Part shown: positions 19,591 to 28,822 of the stretch, piece by piece
How the letters are laid out: the number at the start of each line of letters is the position of its first letter
How positions within the stretch are numbered: the stretch's first letter is position 1
Assembly (NCBI GenBank): GCA_017521605.1
Contig: JAFXCD010000041.1
Coordinates: forward strand, 39,175 to 103,174
Source of the DNA: Lachnospiraceae bacterium
GTDB lineage: Bacteria; Bacillota; Clostridia; Lachnospirales; Lachnospiraceae
Direction: 5' to 3'
Length of the DNA stretch: 64,000 nucleotides
Made by a program: the position numbers and the translations under genes
The notes under the pieces: generated by a model
Seen by the model: the letters and a program-made list of their open reading frames with translations, nothing else
Told to the model about the DNA's origin: nothing
Databases searched by the model: none

Positions 19591-20370
19591 ATGTTAAAAG
19601 GCTTATATACTGTTCACACAGGACTACGGAATGAACAGAATCGTATGGATATATTGACCAATAACCTGGCAAATGCCTCCACAGTAGGCTTTAAAAAGGA
19701 AGGCTCGACCAGTCAGAGCTTTGGAGATGTGTTGGCTTATAAGATTAAAGATAACTCAGTAGGTCTTGAGAATATTCAACGCATTGGTGTAAATAATCCG
19801 GGAGTAAAAATTGGAGAGAACTATACTGATTTTGGTCAGGGTTCATTCCGGGTGACCGGAAATACCTATGATCTGGCATTGTCCGGCGATGGATTTTTTG
19901 CAGTAGAGTACACTAATAGTGCAGGTGAAACGGATACCAAATATACCCGTTCCGGATCCTTTACTTTGGATGTGGAAGGATATCTGGTAACCAAGGATGG
20001 TCAATATGTATTAGGCACTAACAGCCAGCCTATTCAGTTAGACACGCTGGCAGATGCCCATATTGATGAATTGGGAAATATTACACAAAATGGACGTGTT
20101 GTAGCCCAGATTCAGGTGGCGGATTTTGAAGATTATGATTACTTGATGAAATATGGGGATACCTTCTATCAACCTAAGGAAGGTGCCAAAATGATTGAGG
20201 GTAGTGCTAAGATTAATTCTGGCTATTTGGAAATGTCCAACGTACAGGTGGTTACGGAGATGGTAAATATGATTAGTGTTACCAGAGCTTATGAGACCAA
20301 TCAGAAAATCATGCAGACCTATGATGCCAGTCTGGAAATTGCAGTAAATCAGCTTGGTAAGGTACAGTAG
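19591..20370 (+). CDS. Flagellar rod protein, FlgF/FlhO-like
   Basis: A 259-residue flagellar hook-basal-body protein. The N-terminal rod motif LTNNLANASTVGFK (residues about 23-36), the central GDGFFAVE and the C-terminal EMVNMISVTRAYETNQK are shared by FlgF, FlgG and FlgE. It is exported by the flagellar type III apparatus and builds the distal rod. The paired gene that follows is its paralogue. An AAAGGAGGGC site precedes the ATG. Confidence 0.87.
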   Translation: MLKGLYTVHTGLRNEQNRMDILTNNLANASTVGFKKEGSTSQSFGDVLAYKIKDNSVGLENIQRIGVNNPGVKIGENYTDFGQGSFRVTGNTYDLALSGDGFFAVEYTNSAGETDTKYTRSGSFTLDVEGYLVTKDGQYVLGTNSQPIQLDTLADAHIDELGNITQNGRVVAQIQVADFEDYDYLMKYGDTFYQPKEGAKMIEGSAKINSGYLEMSNVQVVTEMVNMISVTRAYETNQKIMQTYDASLEIAVNQLGKVQ

Positions 20371-20390
20371 TGAGAAAGGTGGGTGCATAA

Positions 20391-21209
20391 ATGGTTAGAA
20401 GTTTATGGACTGCGGCAACCGGTATGATTGCCCAACAGACGAATGTAGATACAATTGCAAATAACTTGTCAAATGTGAATACTACCGGATATAAAACAGA
20501 GGTGAATGAATTTAAGTCCCTGTTGTATCAGAATATCCAAACCAAAACCACCAAGGCAGACGGAACCATGAAACCAACCAGTGCCCAGGTGGGACTTGGT
20601 GTACGCAATTCAGCCATTACATCCATTTTTAAGCAGGGTAATTTGCTGGATACGGAGAGTGATTCGGCATTTGCCATTGATGGTAGAGGTTTTTTCAGTG
20701 TTATGGGAGAAGATGGTAAGGCCTATTATACCAGAAATGGTAATTTTCAGTGGACATTAGGACCCAATAATACCAATATGTTGTGTACTTCGGAAGGATT
20801 ACCTGTATTGGATATGAATGGCAAAAGCATAGCATTATCTCAGGAATATGTTGTGAGTGAAATAACAATAAATTCTAATGGTGAACTATGTTATCCGGAT
20901 GATACCAATAATGCGCAAAGTCTGGGAATGCGTATGGGCATTTATCAATTTAGCAATCCGGCAGGTTTAGAAAAGCAGTCGGATGGTTTGTTTGCAGAAA
21001 CAGCTGCCAGTGGGCAGCCATTAAGTGAGGCTACCAATACAAATCTTTCTCCCAGCCGCTTGGTACAGGGGTATTTGGAAGGATCTAATGTACAGGTAGT
21101 GGATGAAATGGTAAATATGATCGTGGCACAGAGAGCTTACGAATTGAATTCTAAAGCGATTACCGCTTCTGATGAAATGATGCAACAGGCGAATAATCTG
21201 AGACGTTAA
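20391..21209 (+). CDS. flgG: Flagellar rod protein, FlgG/FlhP-like
   Basis: A 272-residue paralogue of the preceding protein with the N-terminal IANNLSNVNTTGYK motif, the GRGFFSV central motif and C-terminal EMVNMIVAQRAYELNSK. The first residues (MVRSLWTAATGM) are typical of FlgG, the main distal-rod subunit. It follows the FlgF-like gene by 20 bases and precedes the rod-binding gene. Confidence 0.88.
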   Translation: MVRSLWTAATGMIAQQTNVDTIANNLSNVNTTGYKTEVNEFKSLLYQNIQTKTTKADGTMKPTSAQVGLGVRNSAITSIFKQGNLLDTESDSAFAIDGRGFFSVMGEDGKAYYTRNGNFQWTLGPNNTNMLCTSEGLPVLDMNGKSIALSQEYVVSEITINSNGELCYPDDTNNAQSLGMRMGIYQFSNPAGLEKQSDGLFAETAASGQPLSEATNTNLSPSRLVQGYLEGSNVQVVDEMVNMIVAQRAYELNSKAITASDEMMQQANNLRR

Positions 21210-21226
21210 CATAAGAGAGGGCAGTT

Positions 21227-21571
21227 ATGGACATTGGTAATATTTCAGGTATGTATTCAGATGTGCTGAGTACGAAGAACCAATCCACCACTAAGCTGGA
21301 GAATAAACTGAATACAGATTTGACTCAGGCTGCAGATGATGAGTTGATGGAGGCTTGTGAGCAGTTTGAGGCGTATTTTGTAGAGCAGATGTTTAAGTCC
21401 ATGATGAAAACAGTACCTAAGAATGAAGATATGTCAGCCGCTACATCAACTTTGACAGATTATTATAAAGATGAGATGTTACGGGAGCTGGCAACCGATT
21501 CTACAGAGACCAATAGTCTGGGGCTGGCACAAACACTTTATGAACAAATGAAGAGAAATTATGAATTATAA
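21227..21571 (+). CDS. Rod-binding protein (FlgJ N-terminal domain only)
   Basis: The 114-residue protein matches the rod-binding half of FlgJ: EACEQFEAYFVEQMFKSM and the TDYYKDEMLRELA segment. It has no muramidase domain, as is usual in Gram-positive bacteria, where the wall-opening enzyme is separate. It would cap the growing rod. It is the last gene of the mbl-rod group; a terminator follows directly. Confidence 0.85.
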   Translation: MDIGNISGMYSDVLSTKNQSTTKLENKLNTDLTQAADDELMEACEQFEAYFVEQMFKSMMKTVPKNEDMSAATSTLTDYYKDEMLRELATDSTETNSLGLAQTLYEQMKRNYEL

Positions 21572-21575
21572 TTTG

Positions 21576-21603
21576 AAAGGCTGCTGGGAAAGCAGCCTTT
21601 TTT
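21576..21603 (+). terminator. Intrinsic terminator after the rod genes
   Basis: Perfect 10-bp stem (AAAGGCTGCT / AGCAGCCTTT), 5-base loop, run of T. Confidence 0.88.
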
Positions 21604-21630
21604 GAGATACTATTCAGAGCTTTATAGTAT
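21602..21630 (+). promoter_or_regulatory. Candidate promoter for recD2
   Basis: TTGAGA (21602-21607), 17-base spacer, TAGTAT (21625-21630), 15 bases before the recD2 start. It overlaps the end of the terminator tract. The -10 match is only partial. Confidence 0.4.
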
Positions 21631-21644
21631 AAGGGAGTTTAAGA

Positions 21645-23867
21645 ATGGAGACACTTGCCGGTTATGTAGAGCATATAATATATCAAAAACAGGAAAATGG
21701 ATATACTGTTTTTGTACTGGTTTCGGAAGAAAAAGATATTACTTGTGTGGGTAATTGCAAAGGGCTGGCAGCTGGAGAAAATATAGAAATTACCGGAGAA
21801 TATGTTGAGCATCCGATTTATGGACAGCAGCTTAAGATTACATCTTATAAGGTTGTAGCTCCCAAGGATTCAGTGAGCGTTGAAAGGTATTTAAGCTCCG
21901 GAGCGGTAAAAGGAATAGGAGCAACGCTTGCCAAAAGGATTGTGAAACGTTTTGGTGATGATGCTTTTCGCATTATGGAAGAGGAACCGGAGCGATTGGC
22001 TGAGATTAAAGGAATCAGTGAAAGAATGGCCAGAGAAATAGCGGCACAGATGGAAGAGCGTAAGGATTTGCGTGATGCGTTGGTATATTTACAACAATTT
22101 GGTATTTCTAATGCACTGGCCATACGAATTTTTGATACCTATGGAACAAATTTATATGGTATTTTGAAGGAGAATCCATATAAGCTGGCAGAAGATATTG
22201 AAGGGATCGGGTTTAAAATTGCGGATGAAATTGCTTCAGTGATAGGAATACATGCGGATTCGGATTATCGTATACGAAGCGGAATCTTATATACCTTATT
22301 ACAAGCAGTGGGAGAAGGACATTGTTATTTACCGGTGGAACAGGTTTTGAAACGAGCGGAACAAATTCTGCAGGTTGAGGCAGTACATATTGAACCCCAA
22401 CTGGCCAATATGGTATTGGATAAAAAGCTGGTAATTAAAGAAGGAAAAGTATATGCGTACACTTATTACTATGCAGAATTGAGCTGTGCCAGAATGTTAT
22501 TTGATTTAAATATGCCTATGAGGGAATCCGAGGAGCGTGTGGAAAGTGTCGTTAAGGCAATTACAAAAGAAATACACATTGAGCTGGATGAATTACAACA
22601 GAAGGCAGTAATGGAAGCTATTCAAAATGGTGTGTTTATTTTGTCAGGAGGTCCCGGCACCGGAAAAACCACAACAATAAATACTATTATACGTTACTTT
22701 GAGAGAGAGGGGTATGATATTTATCTGGCGGCACCTACAGGCCGTGCAGCCAAAAGAATGACGGAAGCTACCGGATTTGAGTCACGTACCATACATCGGA
22801 TGCTGGAATTAAATGGAGCCTTGTCTGATGAGAATAAACGAAGTGTACGATTCGAGCGTAATATGGAAAACCCCTTGGAAGCAGATGTGGTTATTATAGA
22901 TGAAATGTCCATGGTGGATTTACCTTTGTTTCAGGCATTGTTAAAGGCTATTACACCTGGAACAAGACTGATTATGGTGGGAGATGTAAATCAGTTGCCA
23001 AGTGTAGGGCCGGGCCAGATTTTGCGGGATATTATTAGTTCAGGAGCCTATCCTACAGTAGTGCTGCAGAAGATTTTTCGACAAGCCGGTGAAAGTGATA
23101 TAGTTGTCAATGCTCATCATATAAACCGAGGAGAACCAATCCAACTAAATAATAAAAGCAAAGATTTTTTCTTTCTTGAACGCAGTGATGTCCATGTGAT
23201 TTATAAACATATGATTCAACTGATTCGGGATAAGTTGCCGAAATATGTAAATGCCACACCTTATGATATTCAGGTATTGACACCTATGCGGAAGGGGAAT
23301 CTTGGTATCGAAGTGCTGAATGGTATTTTGCAGAAGTATTTAAACCCACCGGATGTAGGAAAAAGAGAACATATCAGTGGAGAAACCATTTATCGGGAAG
23401 GCGACAAGGTGATGCAGATAAGAAATAATTATCAGCTGGAATGGGAAGTGGTGAGTAGATATGGCATCCCGGTGGACAAAGGAATGGGTGTGTTTAATGG
23501 TGATATGGGGCGTATTTTGGAAATTCGGGAAAATGCTTCTGAATTAGTGGTGGAATATGATGAAGGGCGTCGGGTTGCCTATCCTTTTTCTTTGTTGGAA
23601 GAATTGGAACTGGCCTATGCAATAACCATACATAAATCGCAAGGTAGTGAATATCCGGCTGTGGTGTTACCTTTATTGACAGGGCCTAAACTATTGTTTA
23701 ACAGGAACTTGCTGTATACAGGGGTGACACGTGCCAAAAATTGTGTTACTATTTTGGGGAGCAGCGATACGGTTTATGATATGATTGCCAATGAAAGCGA
23801 AAACAGGAGATATACTTCTTTGGACCTTCGGATACGGGAGTTGGAGGGCATGGAGGATACCTTATAA
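21645..23867 (+). CDS. recD2: RecD2-type ATP-dependent DNA helicase
   Basis: A 740-residue superfamily 1B helicase. It has an N-terminal OB-like part and helix-hairpin-helix region (residues about 85-200), Walker A GGPGTGKTT (335-343), motif II VIIDEMSM (about 416-423) and a C-terminal AITIHKSQGSEYP motif near residue 660. RecD2 proteins occur without RecBC and act in replication-fork repair and mismatch-related processes as 5'-3' helicases. It is probably the first gene of a long run into comFC and beyond. Confidence 0.92.
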   Translation: METLAGYVEHIIYQKQENGYTVFVLVSEEKDITCVGNCKGLAAGENIEITGEYVEHPIYGQQLKITSYKVVAPKDSVSVERYLSSGAVKGIGATLAKRIVKRFGDDAFRIMEEEPERLAEIKGISERMAREIAAQMEERKDLRDALVYLQQFGISNALAIRIFDTYGTNLYGILKENPYKLAEDIEGIGFKIADEIASVIGIHADSDYRIRSGILYTLLQAVGEGHCYLPVEQVLKRAEQILQVEAVHIEPQLANMVLDKKLVIKEGKVYAYTYYYAELSCARMLFDLNMPMRESEERVESVVKAITKEIHIELDELQQKAVMEAIQNGVFILSGGPGTGKTTTINTIIRYFEREGYDIYLAAPTGRAAKRMTEATGFESRTIHRMLELNGALSDENKRSVRFERNMENPLEADVVIIDEMSMVDLPLFQALLKAITPGTRLIMVGDVNQLPSVGPGQILRDIISSGAYPTVVLQKIFRQAGESDIVVNAHHINRGEPIQLNNKSKDFFFLERSDVHVIYKHMIQLIRDKLPKYVNATPYDIQVLTPMRKGNLGIEVLNGILQKYLNPPDVGKREHISGETIYREGDKVMQIRNNYQLEWEVVSRYGIPVDKGMGVFNGDMGRILEIRENASELVVEYDEGRRVAYPFSLLEELELAYAITIHKSQGSEYPAVVLPLLTGPKLLFNRNLLYTGVTRAKNCVTILGSSDTVYDMIANESENRRYTSLDLRIRELEGMEDTL

Positions 23868-23900
23868 GGAATGGGGAGGACTTGCGGATAGGAGTTGCAG

Positions 23901-24614
23901 TTGTACAAATTTTTAGATGTATTAGGTGATTTGTTGTTTCCGGCCAGATGTCCTGTTTGTGATAATGTGGTTCCCGGGTGGGATGAAGGAATTTGTAGTG
24001 AGTGCCTGAAAAGTATACGCTATGTAGAACTTCCCAGATGCCTGAAATGTGGGAAGCATATAGAGGAAGAGGCGAAAGAATTTTGCACAGATTGTGATGA
24101 AAGAAAGCATTATTATAAACAGGGAAGGGCATTGTTTTATTATAAGGATATTGCGAAAGCGATATATCGTTACAAATATAAAGGACGAAAAGCCTATGCA
24201 CGTGTTTTTGGCAGGGAAATGGTCTATTTTCTGGGGGATTATATAAATTCTTTGAGAGCAGAAGCAATAATACCGGTACCTTTATATAAAAGAAAGGTGC
24301 GTAGACGGGGATATAATCAGGCGACTCTGTTGGCAAAAATATTGGGAGAAACACTAAATATACCGGTTTATGAGAATTTGGTGATTCGTAATAGAAATAC
24401 AAAGCCATTAAAGCTTTTAAATCCTGAAGAAAGGCTAAATAATTTGAAAAAGGCTTTTATTCTGATGGAAAATGGTGTAAAATTAAAAAGAGTAATTATA
24501 GTTGATGACATATATACTACTGGTAGTACCATTGATACCATTGCCAAATTACTTTTGGAGCGAGGCATAGAGGAGGTATATTTTGTGGCTTTGGCGATTG
24601 GAGAGAGTACATAA
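23901..24614 (+). CDS. comFC: ComFC-like phosphoribosyltransferase-domain protein
   Basis: The 237-residue protein has an N-terminal zinc-ribbon-like segment with four CxxC pairs (RCPVC, CSEC, CLKC, CTDC; residues about 16-75) and a C-terminal phosphoribosyltransferase fold with the PRPP loop VIIVDDIYTTGSTI. ComFC/GntX proteins take part in DNA uptake in competent bacteria, but are also found where competence is not known. The start is a TTG. The one at 23901 is preferred over 23895 because GGAG (23891-23894) then has a 6-base spacing. The next gene is yvyF, as in the B. subtilis comF operon. Confidence 0.88.
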   Translation: MYKFLDVLGDLLFPARCPVCDNVVPGWDEGICSECLKSIRYVELPRCLKCGKHIEEEAKEFCTDCDERKHYYKQGRALFYYKDIAKAIYRYKYKGRKAYARVFGREMVYFLGDYINSLRAEAIIPVPLYKRKVRRRGYNQATLLAKILGETLNIPVYENLVIRNRNTKPLKLLNPEERLNNLKKAFILMENGVKLKRVIIVDDIYTTGSTIDTIAKLLLERGIEEVYFVALAIGEST

Positions 24615-24641
24615 GAATAGCAACCAATGGAGGTATATACT

Positions 24642-25058
24642 ATGAATGTAAGGACTTGTAGAAAATGTGGAAGATTATTTAATTATATTGCAGGGTATCA
24701 GATTTGTCCTGCCTGTAAAGAAGCATTGGAAGAAAAGTTTCAGGAAGTGAAAGAATATGTTAGAGATCATAAAGGAGTAGGGATTAACGAGGTGGCAGAA
24801 GTATGTGATGTGGATCCCAATATGATTCGTCAATGGTTACGAGAAGAGAGATTAGAGCTTGCAGAAGATTCCGGAATTATGCTGGCTTGTGAGTCTTGCG
24901 GAGGGTTAATCCGTTCCGGAAGATATTGTGATAAATGCAAAAATAATCTGGTAAATGGATTTAATAGTGTGTTACAGGGCAGGAAGCCGGCTGAGCCCAC
25001 TTCACCAAGTCGTCGTTCAGCTGAAGCAAGAATGAGATTTTTATCAGATGATAAATAG
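24642..25058 (+). CDS. yvyF: YvyF-like flagellar-operon protein
   Basis: The protein (138 residues) has an N-terminal zinc ribbon (CRKCGR and CPAC), a central helix-turn-helix-like stretch (GINEVAEVCDVDPNMIRQWL) and a second zinc ribbon (CESCGG and CDKC). This is the pattern of the YvyF family found in flagellar operons of Firmicutes. An ATG at 24627 overlaps the TGGAGG ribosome binding site, so the ATG at 24642 is used. It follows comFC, the same order as comFC-yvyF-flgM in B. subtilis, but flgM and the hook-associated genes are absent here. Confidence 0.85.
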   Translation: MNVRTCRKCGRLFNYIAGYQICPACKEALEEKFQEVKEYVRDHKGVGINEVAEVCDVDPNMIRQWLREERLELAEDSGIMLACESCGGLIRSGRYCDKCKNNLVNGFNSVLQGRKPAEPTSPSRRSAEARMRFLSDDK

Positions 25059-25067
25059 GAGAAGGAT

Positions 25068-25454
25068 ATGATAAACGAAGAAAAAGTAATCCTAATGACC
25101 AGGCTGACTTCTTATGAGAAAAGAGAAGGTAAGGAGAATGTGGCAATTAGTAAGTATTTTCGGGGTGATTTTATATCCTTGCATTTGCTGAAGGCAGTGT
25201 TAGTGGCAACAGTTTGCTATTTTATTGGTTTGGGTCTTTACTTGCTGTATTATGTGGAAGAACTTTTGGAAAATATATATACCCTGGATTATTTGGTATT
25301 AGCTAAAAATGCTATTAGTATTTATGTGATTTTTGTGGTAGTTTATTGCCTGCTTAGTTATGTGATTTTTGCTCATCGCTTTGCGAAAGCAAAAAAAGGT
25401 GTGCGGAGGTATTACCATAATCTGAAAAAATTAAGTTCGATGAATCGCCAGTAA
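25068..25454 (+). CDS. Two-pass membrane protein of unknown function
   Basis: The 128-residue protein has two hydrophobic segments (about residues 40-65 and 80-105) flanked by lysine-rich cytosolic ends. No family is recognised. It starts ten bases after yvyF and ends 20 bases before a larger unknown membrane protein, with ribosome binding sites at both starts, so it belongs to the run leading into cdaA. Confidence 0.7.
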   Translation: MINEEKVILMTRLTSYEKREGKENVAISKYFRGDFISLHLLKAVLVATVCYFIGLGLYLLYYVEELLENIYTLDYLVLAKNAISIYVIFVVVYCLLSYVIFAHRFAKAKKGVRRYYHNLKKLSSMNRQ

Positions 25455-25473
25455 GTATGGCTGAGAGGAAAAG

Positions 25474-26559
25474 ATGAGAAATTTAATTGAATTACGTGAT
25501 GAAATAAAAAGAATATATTATCGCTTTGAGTTTGCTATAGTGCCGGTACTTAAGTTTATGCTGGCCTTTTGGGCGCTAAGTATAGTTAGTGGAAAGCTTG
25601 GGTATATGTACCAGTTGGATAATTTGGGGTTAATACTTATTGTTTCTCTTTTATGTTCCTTTTTGCCCAATGGGTTTATTATCTTGTTTGGAGTGGCTTT
25701 AAGCATTGCTCATATTTATGCGTTATCTCTGGAAGTTGCAATAGTGGGACTGGCTGTTTATTTATTGTTATTCCTTTTGCTTTTTCGATTGGGAACAGGT
25801 ACACGAGATTCATTGATTATTGTTTTTACGGTACTGTGTTCAGCTATGAAAATTCCTTATGTAATCCCTATTGCAGTAGGTCTTTTGGCAACGCCGGCAT
25901 CTGTTTTTGCAGTGATATGCGGTTTGACTGGATATCATATGTTGCATCATGTGGTAACCCATGCGCAAAGTATAAGCAATATGGGAGAAGAAGAGGCTGT
26001 TGCAAAAATAAGATTGATAGTGGATGGTTTGATTCATAATAAGGAAATGCTGGTAATGATTATTGCATTTGCCATTACGATTATAGTAGTTTATATTATC
26101 AGAAGACTATCCATTGACTATTCGTGGACAATCGCCATGGTGTCCGGCGCTATTCTGAATGTAATTATTATTTTGGTGGGGGATTTGATGTATGATACCA
26201 ATAGTTCTCTGGTAGGGGCTGCAATAGGATCCCTTTTAGCAGTTGCAGTTGGTAAAATTTTGGAGTTTATGCGTTTTAGTGTAGATTACAGCAGAGTAGA
26301 GAATGTGCAGTTTGAAGATGACGAATACTATTACTATGTGAAGGCTATTCCCAAGATTACAATGACAGCACCCACTAAGACCGTAAAGCATATCAATGTA
26401 CAACGACAAGGGGGAAGTGAAAGACGCGTTGTGACGGAAAGAACAGGTACGAATAGAAAAGAGTCTTATGGAAAACAACGTGTAAGTGGAAAAAGTGTAA
26501 CCATAGGGAAAAACAATCGAACAGAAGAGGTGGAGGATTTTTTCGAAGATTTAGATTGA
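25474..26559 (+). CDS. Multi-pass membrane protein of unknown function with basic C-terminal tail
   Basis: The 361-residue protein has about eight or nine hydrophobic segments in residues 20-270 and then a hydrophilic tail of about 85 residues. The tail holds a DDEYYYYVKAIPK stretch and a Lys/Arg/Thr/Gly-rich end. The tail is probably cytosolic and disordered. No family is recognised. The gene lies 28 bases before cdaA and is probably cotranscribed, which makes a link with c-di-AMP signalling or cell-wall assembly possible but unproven. Confidence 0.72.
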   Translation: MRNLIELRDEIKRIYYRFEFAIVPVLKFMLAFWALSIVSGKLGYMYQLDNLGLILIVSLLCSFLPNGFIILFGVALSIAHIYALSLEVAIVGLAVYLLLFLLLFRLGTGTRDSLIIVFTVLCSAMKIPYVIPIAVGLLATPASVFAVICGLTGYHMLHHVVTHAQSISNMGEEEAVAKIRLIVDGLIHNKEMLVMIIAFAITIIVVYIIRRLSIDYSWTIAMVSGAILNVIIILVGDLMYDTNSSLVGAAIGSLLAVAVGKILEFMRFSVDYSRVENVQFEDDEYYYYVKAIPKITMTAPTKTVKHINVQRQGGSERRVVTERTGTNRKESYGKQRVSGKSVTIGKNNRTEEVEDFFEDLD

Positions 26560-26587
26560 AAGATTATTATATAAATGGGTAATTGAA

Positions 26588-27460
26588 ATGACACAGGCAA
26601 AAGAGATTTTATCAAGTTTAAGAAGAGCATTTGAAGGCATTGAGATAGGTGATATATTAGAGATTCTGATTATCACTTATTTGGTGTATCATATTGTACT
26701 TTGGATTAAGACCACAAAAGCATGGGTTTTGCTGAAGGGTCTTGTTGTAGTGGGAATCTTTTGGGCCATTGCCTATGTATTTAAGATGCATACTATTTTG
26801 TGGTTAGGAAAGAATATACTTGGATATGCAGTAATGGCTATGCTCATTGTATTACAGCCGGAGCTTCGAAAAGCTTTGGAGGAATTGGGAAAAAAGAACC
26901 TGGTATCCGTGTTGTCTTTTGATTCCGGGAAAAGGGAAAGCGGAGAGATTAATGAGAAAACCGTAAACGAAATTACCATGGCCTGTGTGGAAATGAGTAA
27001 AGTAAAGACAGGTGCTTTAATAGTTATTGAAAGAGAACAGGCTTTGACAGATTACGAAAATACAGGTATTGATATAGATGCTATTGTCAGTAGTGAATTA
27101 CTAATTAATATTTTTGAACATAATACACCTTTGCATGATGGTGCGGTAATTATCAGAGGAAATCGTGTGACAGCAGCCACTTGTTATTTGCCATTAACTG
27201 ATAAGGTGAATATCAGTAAGGCATTGGGTACCAGACATCGTGCAGGAGTTGGTATTTCGGAGGCGGCGGATTCCATAACGGTTATTGTCTCTGAAGAAAC
27301 AGGCAGAATAAGTGTGGCTGTGGATGGCAATCTTTATCGTAATATAGATGGTGAAAAATTGAAAGAAACGTTAATGGATTTGCTAAAGCTGAATATAGTA
27401 GAAAAGGAAACAAAAAATAAGAGATTAAAAACCAAAAAGGAAAGAAAGGGTAAAGCCTAA
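26588..27460 (+). CDS. cdaA: Diadenylate cyclase CdaA
   Basis: The 290-residue protein has three membrane segments in the first 90 residues and a DAC domain with the catalytic DGA (184-186) and GTRHRAG (214-220) motifs. It makes cyclic di-AMP from two ATP at the membrane; c-di-AMP controls potassium and osmolyte transport and cell-wall balance. The order cdaA-cdaR-glmM is the conserved Firmicutes operon. The C-terminus is a lysine-rich tail. The ribosome binding site is weak, suggesting coupling to upstream genes. Confidence 0.95.
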   Translation: MTQAKEILSSLRRAFEGIEIGDILEILIITYLVYHIVLWIKTTKAWVLLKGLVVVGIFWAIAYVFKMHTILWLGKNILGYAVMAMLIVLQPELRKALEELGKKNLVSVLSFDSGKRESGEINEKTVNEITMACVEMSKVKTGALIVIEREQALTDYENTGIDIDAIVSSELLINIFEHNTPLHDGAVIIRGNRVTAATCYLPLTDKVNISKALGTRHRAGVGISEAADSITVIVSEETGRISVAVDGNLYRNIDGEKLKETLMDLLKLNIVEKETKNKRLKTKKERKGKA

Positions 27461-27462
27461 GT

Positions 27463-28788
27463 ATGAAAAAGTGTAAGAAGCTTTTATTTAATAATTGGGG
27501 CCTAAAGTTGATTTCCCTATCCATAGCTTTTGCTCTTTGGTTTGTGGTAATCAGTATAAATGACCCTGTTGATGACAAGACATTTACCAATATCAAGGTA
27601 TCGTTGGAAAATACAGAGTTACTGACAGATAAAGGTAAAGTATATGAGGTGTTAGAGGGAACCAATCAGTTAAGAACAGTTACTTTTAATGCACCTAAGT
27701 CTGTGAGGGAAAAAATCGAGGCTTCAGATATTATTGCAGAAGCAGATTTTAATGATATGACCAGCACGGATACGGTGCCTATTAAGTTTTCGTGTCCCAA
27801 GTACAGTAATGATGTAACCGATATTACAGGAAATATAAGCTATGTTAAATTAAATGTGGAAGAAAAGATTAGTAAGTGGATTGACATAAAGTATAATCCC
27901 ATTGGTGATGTGGCTGAAGGATATGTCATAAACAGCGTATCACTGGATCAAAACAGATTGGAAATAATCGGTCCGGCATCTAAAGTCGGTGAAGTGACAA
28001 GAGCGGTTGTGGATGTGAACGTGACAGATATAATGAGTGATATTTATGCACGTGGTAGTATTCAGTTAAAAAATGCTGATGGCAAAACTTTAGATTTTGA
28101 TAGTATAACGAAAAATATTGACAATGTAAAGGTTTCTGTTGTGGTTTATCCGACCAAGGAAATACCGGTGGTTTATACGACTACGGGAGTTCCCGGTAAG
28201 GGATATATGAAAACCGGTGAGATTGAAGCCGAACCCAAAGTAATAAAGGTGGCAGGGCCGGCTACACTTCTTAATAATATTAATGAATTGGAAGTGCCAC
28301 AGGAGGAGTTGGATGTAACCGGCGCAACAGAGAATGTAGAAAAGGATGTAAACTTAAGAAGGCTATTACCGGCAGGATTAAGCTTTGCAGACAAGTCTTT
28401 TGATGGAAAAGCGAAGGTTACGGTATTTATTGAGAAAGTAGCTGAAGCAGAATTGGAAATTACCAAGTTGAATCTGCAGATTACCAATAAGCCTGTCAAT
28501 AAAGTAATAGAATATGCTGAAAATGTGGAGATTCCAAGTCTGAAAATACGCGGATTAGAGAGATATGTATCCTTGGTTAATGTAGATACTTTGAGAGGAA
28601 TTGTGGATATTGGGGCCTGGATGAATGAGAATCACATGGGGGATTTATCCTCCGGTACATATCAGATTCCGGTAGAATTTGCATTAACATCAAAGATTGA
28701 ACAAGTGGAGCCGGTATTGGTAACACTGGAAGTTATGACGCCGGAAGAATTTGCCAATAAAGCAAATGCGAATAGTATGAGTGAATGA
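27463..28788 (+). CDS. cdaR: CdaA regulator, YbbR-domain protein
   Basis: The 441-residue protein has one N-terminal membrane segment (about residues 15-32, followed by VVISINDPVDD) and a long extracytoplasmic part of YbbR-type repeats. In related bacteria CdaR binds CdaA and modulates its activity from outside the membrane. It starts two bases after cdaA and is followed by glmM. Confidence 0.92.
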   Translation: MKKCKKLLFNNWGLKLISLSIAFALWFVVISINDPVDDKTFTNIKVSLENTELLTDKGKVYEVLEGTNQLRTVTFNAPKSVREKIEASDIIAEADFNDMTSTDTVPIKFSCPKYSNDVTDITGNISYVKLNVEEKISKWIDIKYNPIGDVAEGYVINSVSLDQNRLEIIGPASKVGEVTRAVVDVNVTDIMSDIYARGSIQLKNADGKTLDFDSITKNIDNVKVSVVVYPTKEIPVVYTTTGVPGKGYMKTGEIEAEPKVIKVAGPATLLNNINELEVPQEELDVTGATENVEKDVNLRRLLPAGLSFADKSFDGKAKVTVFIEKVAEAELEITKLNLQITNKPVNKVIEYAENVEIPSLKIRGLERYVSLVNVDTLRGIVDIGAWMNENHMGDLSSGTYQIPVEFALTSKIEQVEPVLVTLEVMTPEEFANKANANSMSE

Positions 28789-28822
28789 CAGTGAAGAAGG
28801 ACTAAAATGTAGGAGGCAGAAA

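Noticed and set aside
23749-24408. Minus-strand open frame of 219 codons opposite comFC
   Set aside because: The + strand carries the zinc-ribbon and PRPP-loop motifs of ComFC; the antisense frame is a shadow.
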